NCBI RefSeq assembly: GCF_048771995.1
Contig: NC_133030.1
Coordinates: 11,858,001 to 11,922,000 of the forward strand
Origin: Taeniopygia guttata
Lineage: Eukaryota; Chordata; Aves; Passeriformes; Estrildidae
Length of the DNA stretch: 64,000 bases
Reading direction: 5' to 3'
Shown: positions 61,001 through 64,000 of the stretch, piece after piece
Position numbering within the stretch: the stretch's first letter is position 1
How the letters are laid out: every line of letters begins with the position of its first letter
Notes under the pieces: model-generated
What the model was told of the DNA's origin: nothing
Seen by the model: the letters and a program-made list of their open reading frames with translations, nothing else
Databases searched by the model: none
Program-made: the position numbers and the translations under genes

Positions 61001-64000
61001 CCCCCATCTGGCACAGGGGTCCAGCCTGGAGTGGGGGCTCCTTGCAGTAATTCCTGGCTGAGCCCTCCCTGCTTTGCTTTTCAAATCAGCCGGGGAATGA
61101 AGAAACAACAATAATAAAAAAGGGGCGGCTGAGCGCCGCGGGCCCGCGGTGACGAATGCGGTGACTCAGGCCCTGCTGCCACCACAGGTACTAATTAGCC
61201 TCGCCCCAGCTGCCGAGCCACCCCATGGCAACCAGACTGGGGACACCACGTCCCCCTGGCCCGCTGTGCTCGGGGTCAGCTCCCGAAATCGCCCCGCTGC
61301 CAGGCCACGCCACTGTCCCACAGCCCAGCTCGTGGACTGAGCAGCTCATCCCTGACCCAAGTTGTGGCCGTTCTCAGCCCCTGCTCGGGGTCACGGTGGC
61401 TCGGTGTCACCAGGCGGGTGGTTTGGGGCGAGCGTGGCCACGCGGGCCTGGCTCTGTGGCCAGCCCTGGCTCAGCGCTTGGCGTCACCGCTCCGGCAGCG
61501 ACAGCAGCGTCGCTGGGCCAGGTTTACAACACCCGGCGGTGACACCGTGCGCGCTTCGGTCGGGGGTGAAAAGGGCGGCTGTGCCCGAGGAATGTGCCGC
61601 CGTCAGCAGGAGCCGCGGCAGGGGCGGGGTGTGAGACCTGCGGGCCGGCACTTTGGGGTGTCAGTCCCCCGGTGGCCGCCCCAAACACCCCTTGGTGGCA
61701 CCATCTCGATGGGCTGAGGAATAACGTGGGGTAACCCACCTCCCCAAATCTGGGGGCTTGTGGGAGCCCCCTTTTGCCCAGGGCCCCCCCCGTGTCTTTT
61801 GGGGTACAGCACCCAGGAAAACCCCCGAGGCCCCCCCTGTTCTCCCACCGCGGCACCACCCCACGGGCGCACCGAGTTTGGCAGAGCTCGGCGGGCGCTC
61901 CCAAGCCTCGGAGCCCGGATGAATCACGGGTTCCCCCCGCAGCGGGCGGAGCGGGTGGATCGCTCCCTCAGCAAGCCAACACTTGCCCTCCGTCCCTGTG
62001 CCAGGATCCCGGGGGATCGGGGCCATCCCAGCAGCCCCCCAGCTCCGGGGGACAGAGGGGCTGCGGGGACAACCCTGAGCCCACTGGCACCCCCACCTTC
62101 CCCCAGCTCTGTCTCCCTCCCAAACCCACATTCCCCCACCATAACACTGCCCTGCAGCTGACAACAGGAAATTCAGGGCTCCGGGGGGATTCAAGGACTG
62201 CTTAGAGCTGGAATGGGCAGCGCTTGCCTCATCAAGCAGTTCGTTAATTAGGGAAGGTCGGATAGGAGGGGGATACACCAGGGGCCTTAGAAACAGCAAA
62301 TCAGCACAAAGTTAACTTTTGAAGCAAAATTGAGGGATTCCCGAGGGGATCGGAGCACAGCTGGAATGACACAGGGTGAAATAAACCCAGTCCGGGGTCT
62401 CTAAAGCAGCCGCTGACCCCCCCCCAGCCTGGAGGCACCTCTGTCACTCCCCTGCGGGGTGACAGAACCACATTCCCGGGAAGCCCCGGCTCCCGGGAGA
62501 GCCGCGTCCTCTCCCACCCCCCGAGCAGCAGCGAGTGCCCATCCCCACGCCCGGGTCCCGGCGCTGGCCGTGCCCGCCGGGGCCATCGGTGCTGGGGCGG
62601 GGAGTGGCCGCCGTGGCTCCGCGCAGCCCGGACACCGCGCACACGTGCCAGGAGCCGCTGGGGACACCGAGGCACAGGGAGGGAAAAGCCTCCTGGCCAG
62701 AGCTGGCCGCTGTTGGGCAGCCACCAAACCCACGTGTTGGAGCCCCAAACCCCCGGCAGCACCCTGGTCAGTGGAAGGGGACAGGCTGCGTGGCAGGGCG
62801 AGTGACACCGGCTCTCCCCAGGGACCGTGGGGACAGTGGCGATGGTGGCCGTGGGAGTGGCCGGCACGTACCTGGCTGGGTGGCCCCGGAGGGCCGTTGT
62901 CCTGCAGCATCCTCGGGCGGGCAGGTGCACCCCTGGGTGCTGCGGGGTGCGGGTGGGCACTGGCGTCTGCGGCGGGCGTGGGGCGCTCAGGCCCGCCCCG
63001 CACCTCGCCCAACCAGTCTCCTCGCCGGGGTTTTGCATGGAACACGCTCGCCTCCCCGCCAAGGCTGGGATCTCGGGGCTCACTGGGGCTCCTCAAAATC
63101 TTCAGCACAGCCAGGGGTCCGGGGGGGGGCAGCCCCCACAGCAGAGTCACATCTTGGCCACCTTCACGATGCTGCAAAGAGTCCCCAGGGATCCCCACCG
63201 CCACCATGGCCATGATCCAATGTGTCGTTCCCACCACATCCCCCTGAACAGCCAGCTCAGGGCACCCATGGGTGTAACAGGGAGGGTTTGGAGGTGTCAG
63301 AAGGAGAAGATGGAGAGGCAGAGTTTGGGGGGCACAGACATTTTTTGGGATGCAGGGGGCTCCCCCTGGTTCACAGGGAGCGTGTTTGTGTGCGTGGGAT
63401 GGAGCAGCAGCCCTTTGAAGCCAGATAAGCTGAGAGGGAGCGTTTGAAACGGGCCAAACCAGTTTGGGGGGGTCACCGCTTAGCTCCTACCACCACTAAC
63501 CCAGGCCCCCCACCACACCCCACACTCTCCAGGGAACGCCAGGAGGGAGCCCCCCAGTGCAGAACCCAGTGCAGGGCAGGAGGTGCCAGGACCCTCCACG
63601 TGGCCACTGCTGTCACGCGTGGCCCGTTCTCAGCCCGGGGGTGTCAGGAGGTCCCTGTGCTCCCCCCAGCCTCCAGGACCTCCCCTCTCAGGCCCATGGC
63701 TGGGGCAGCCCCTCAGCGAGGGAACTCCAGGCTGGAGTTCATCTCCACCGCCCTGACAAGCCCCAACACCTTCGCCGTGTCCCCGCGGGGCAGGGAGGGC
63801 CAGGGCTGATCCTCCAGGAGTGGGGACCTGCCTGCACCTCGCTGTCACCTGGGGCTCCAACACCTGGCCAGGGAGAGAGGCTCCCTGTGGCTCCTGCAAT
63901 CCCCGTGATCCCTGTCTGAACCCGTGGCCACAGCTTAGCCACCACTGGAGAAACAAACCCTCCAGCACTGTGCTGCTGGCCCTGTCCCAAAACTGTCCCC
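61001..64000. other. GC-rich stretch right of PKP3
   Basis: In human the next gene is B4GALNT4; I looked for its exons on the minus strand and found none that I recognise. Long open frames on both strands reflect the high GC content and low stop frequency. CpG-rich patches lie near 61,380-61,640 and 62,440-63,010. Confidence 0.5.
61162..61168. promoter_or_regulatory. AP-1 consensus upstream of PKP3
   Basis: Exact TGACTCA, in gcggtgactcaggccc, about 1 kb upstream of the PKP3 start codon and close to a ctaattag palindrome at about 61,193. Site only; activity unknown. Confidence 0.3.

Noticed and set aside
63149-63173. Possible terminal exon on the minus strand ending IVKVAKM and stop
   Set aside because: The acceptor has a poor pyrimidine tract, the piece is only about 8 codons, and no upstream partner exon was recognised.
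62301-63237. Long minus-strand frames of 260 and 278 codons right of PKP3
   Set aside because: Pro/Gly/Arg-rich with no motif; expected at this GC content. I could not match them to B4GALNT4.
1-64000. CRISPR arrays, operons, tRNA or rRNA genes
   Set aside because: None seen; the window is vertebrate nuclear DNA, and no cloverleaf or ribosomal sequence stood out, though weak tRNA-like signals could be missed by eye.

Overview
The window is vertebrate nuclear DNA, most likely from a bird and probably a songbird. Coding sequence is split into short exons with GT-AG introns. The repeats are short, 5'-truncated CR1 LINE copies ending in the bird-type 3' tail, plus LTRs of families common in songbirds. 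The order PTDSS2 - ANO9 - SIGIRR - PKP3 matches the block I know from human 11p15.5. Exons were read by eye from the translation and splice sites; no alignment or gene finder was run, and species and repeat-family names rest on memory.

Layout. (1) 1-26,864, minus strand: PTDSS2, an endoplasmic-reticulum phosphatidylserine synthase. Ten exons are present; the last ones lie beyond the left edge. Its start lies in a CpG island at about 26,640-27,245. (2) 27,246-34,529: a gene-poor stretch rich in CR1, holding a possible two-codon first exon of ANO9 at 30,917. (3) 34,530-45,341, plus strand: ANO9 (TMEM16J), 23 clear coding exons. Its last intron holds two solo LTRs, probably one inside the other. 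(4) 45,342-49,831: intergenic or 5' untranslated. (5) 49,832-52,528, plus strand: SIGIRR, nine coding exons, complete. (6) 54,283-60,183, minus strand: PKP3 (plakophilin 3), thirteen coding exons, complete; it converges on SIGIRR with about 230 bases between the two poly(A) signals. (7) 60,184-64,000: GC-rich flank of PKP3 with a decayed tandem repeat and no gene I recognise.

Base composition changes along the window: PTDSS2 introns are AT-richer, and the SIGIRR-PKP3 end is strongly GC-rich with short introns. The four genes are not an operon and act in different processes: phospholipid synthesis, a calcium-regulated membrane protein, damping of IL-1/Toll-like signalling, and desmosomal adhesion. 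ANO9, SIGIRR and PKP3 are all known for epithelial expression in mammals, so shared regulation is possible, but the sequence does not show it.

I found no previously undescribed system. The points most worth a second look are the nested LTRs beside a very small terminal ANO9 exon, the tiny first coding exons of ANO9 and SIGIRR, and the tight SIGIRR-PKP3 convergence.
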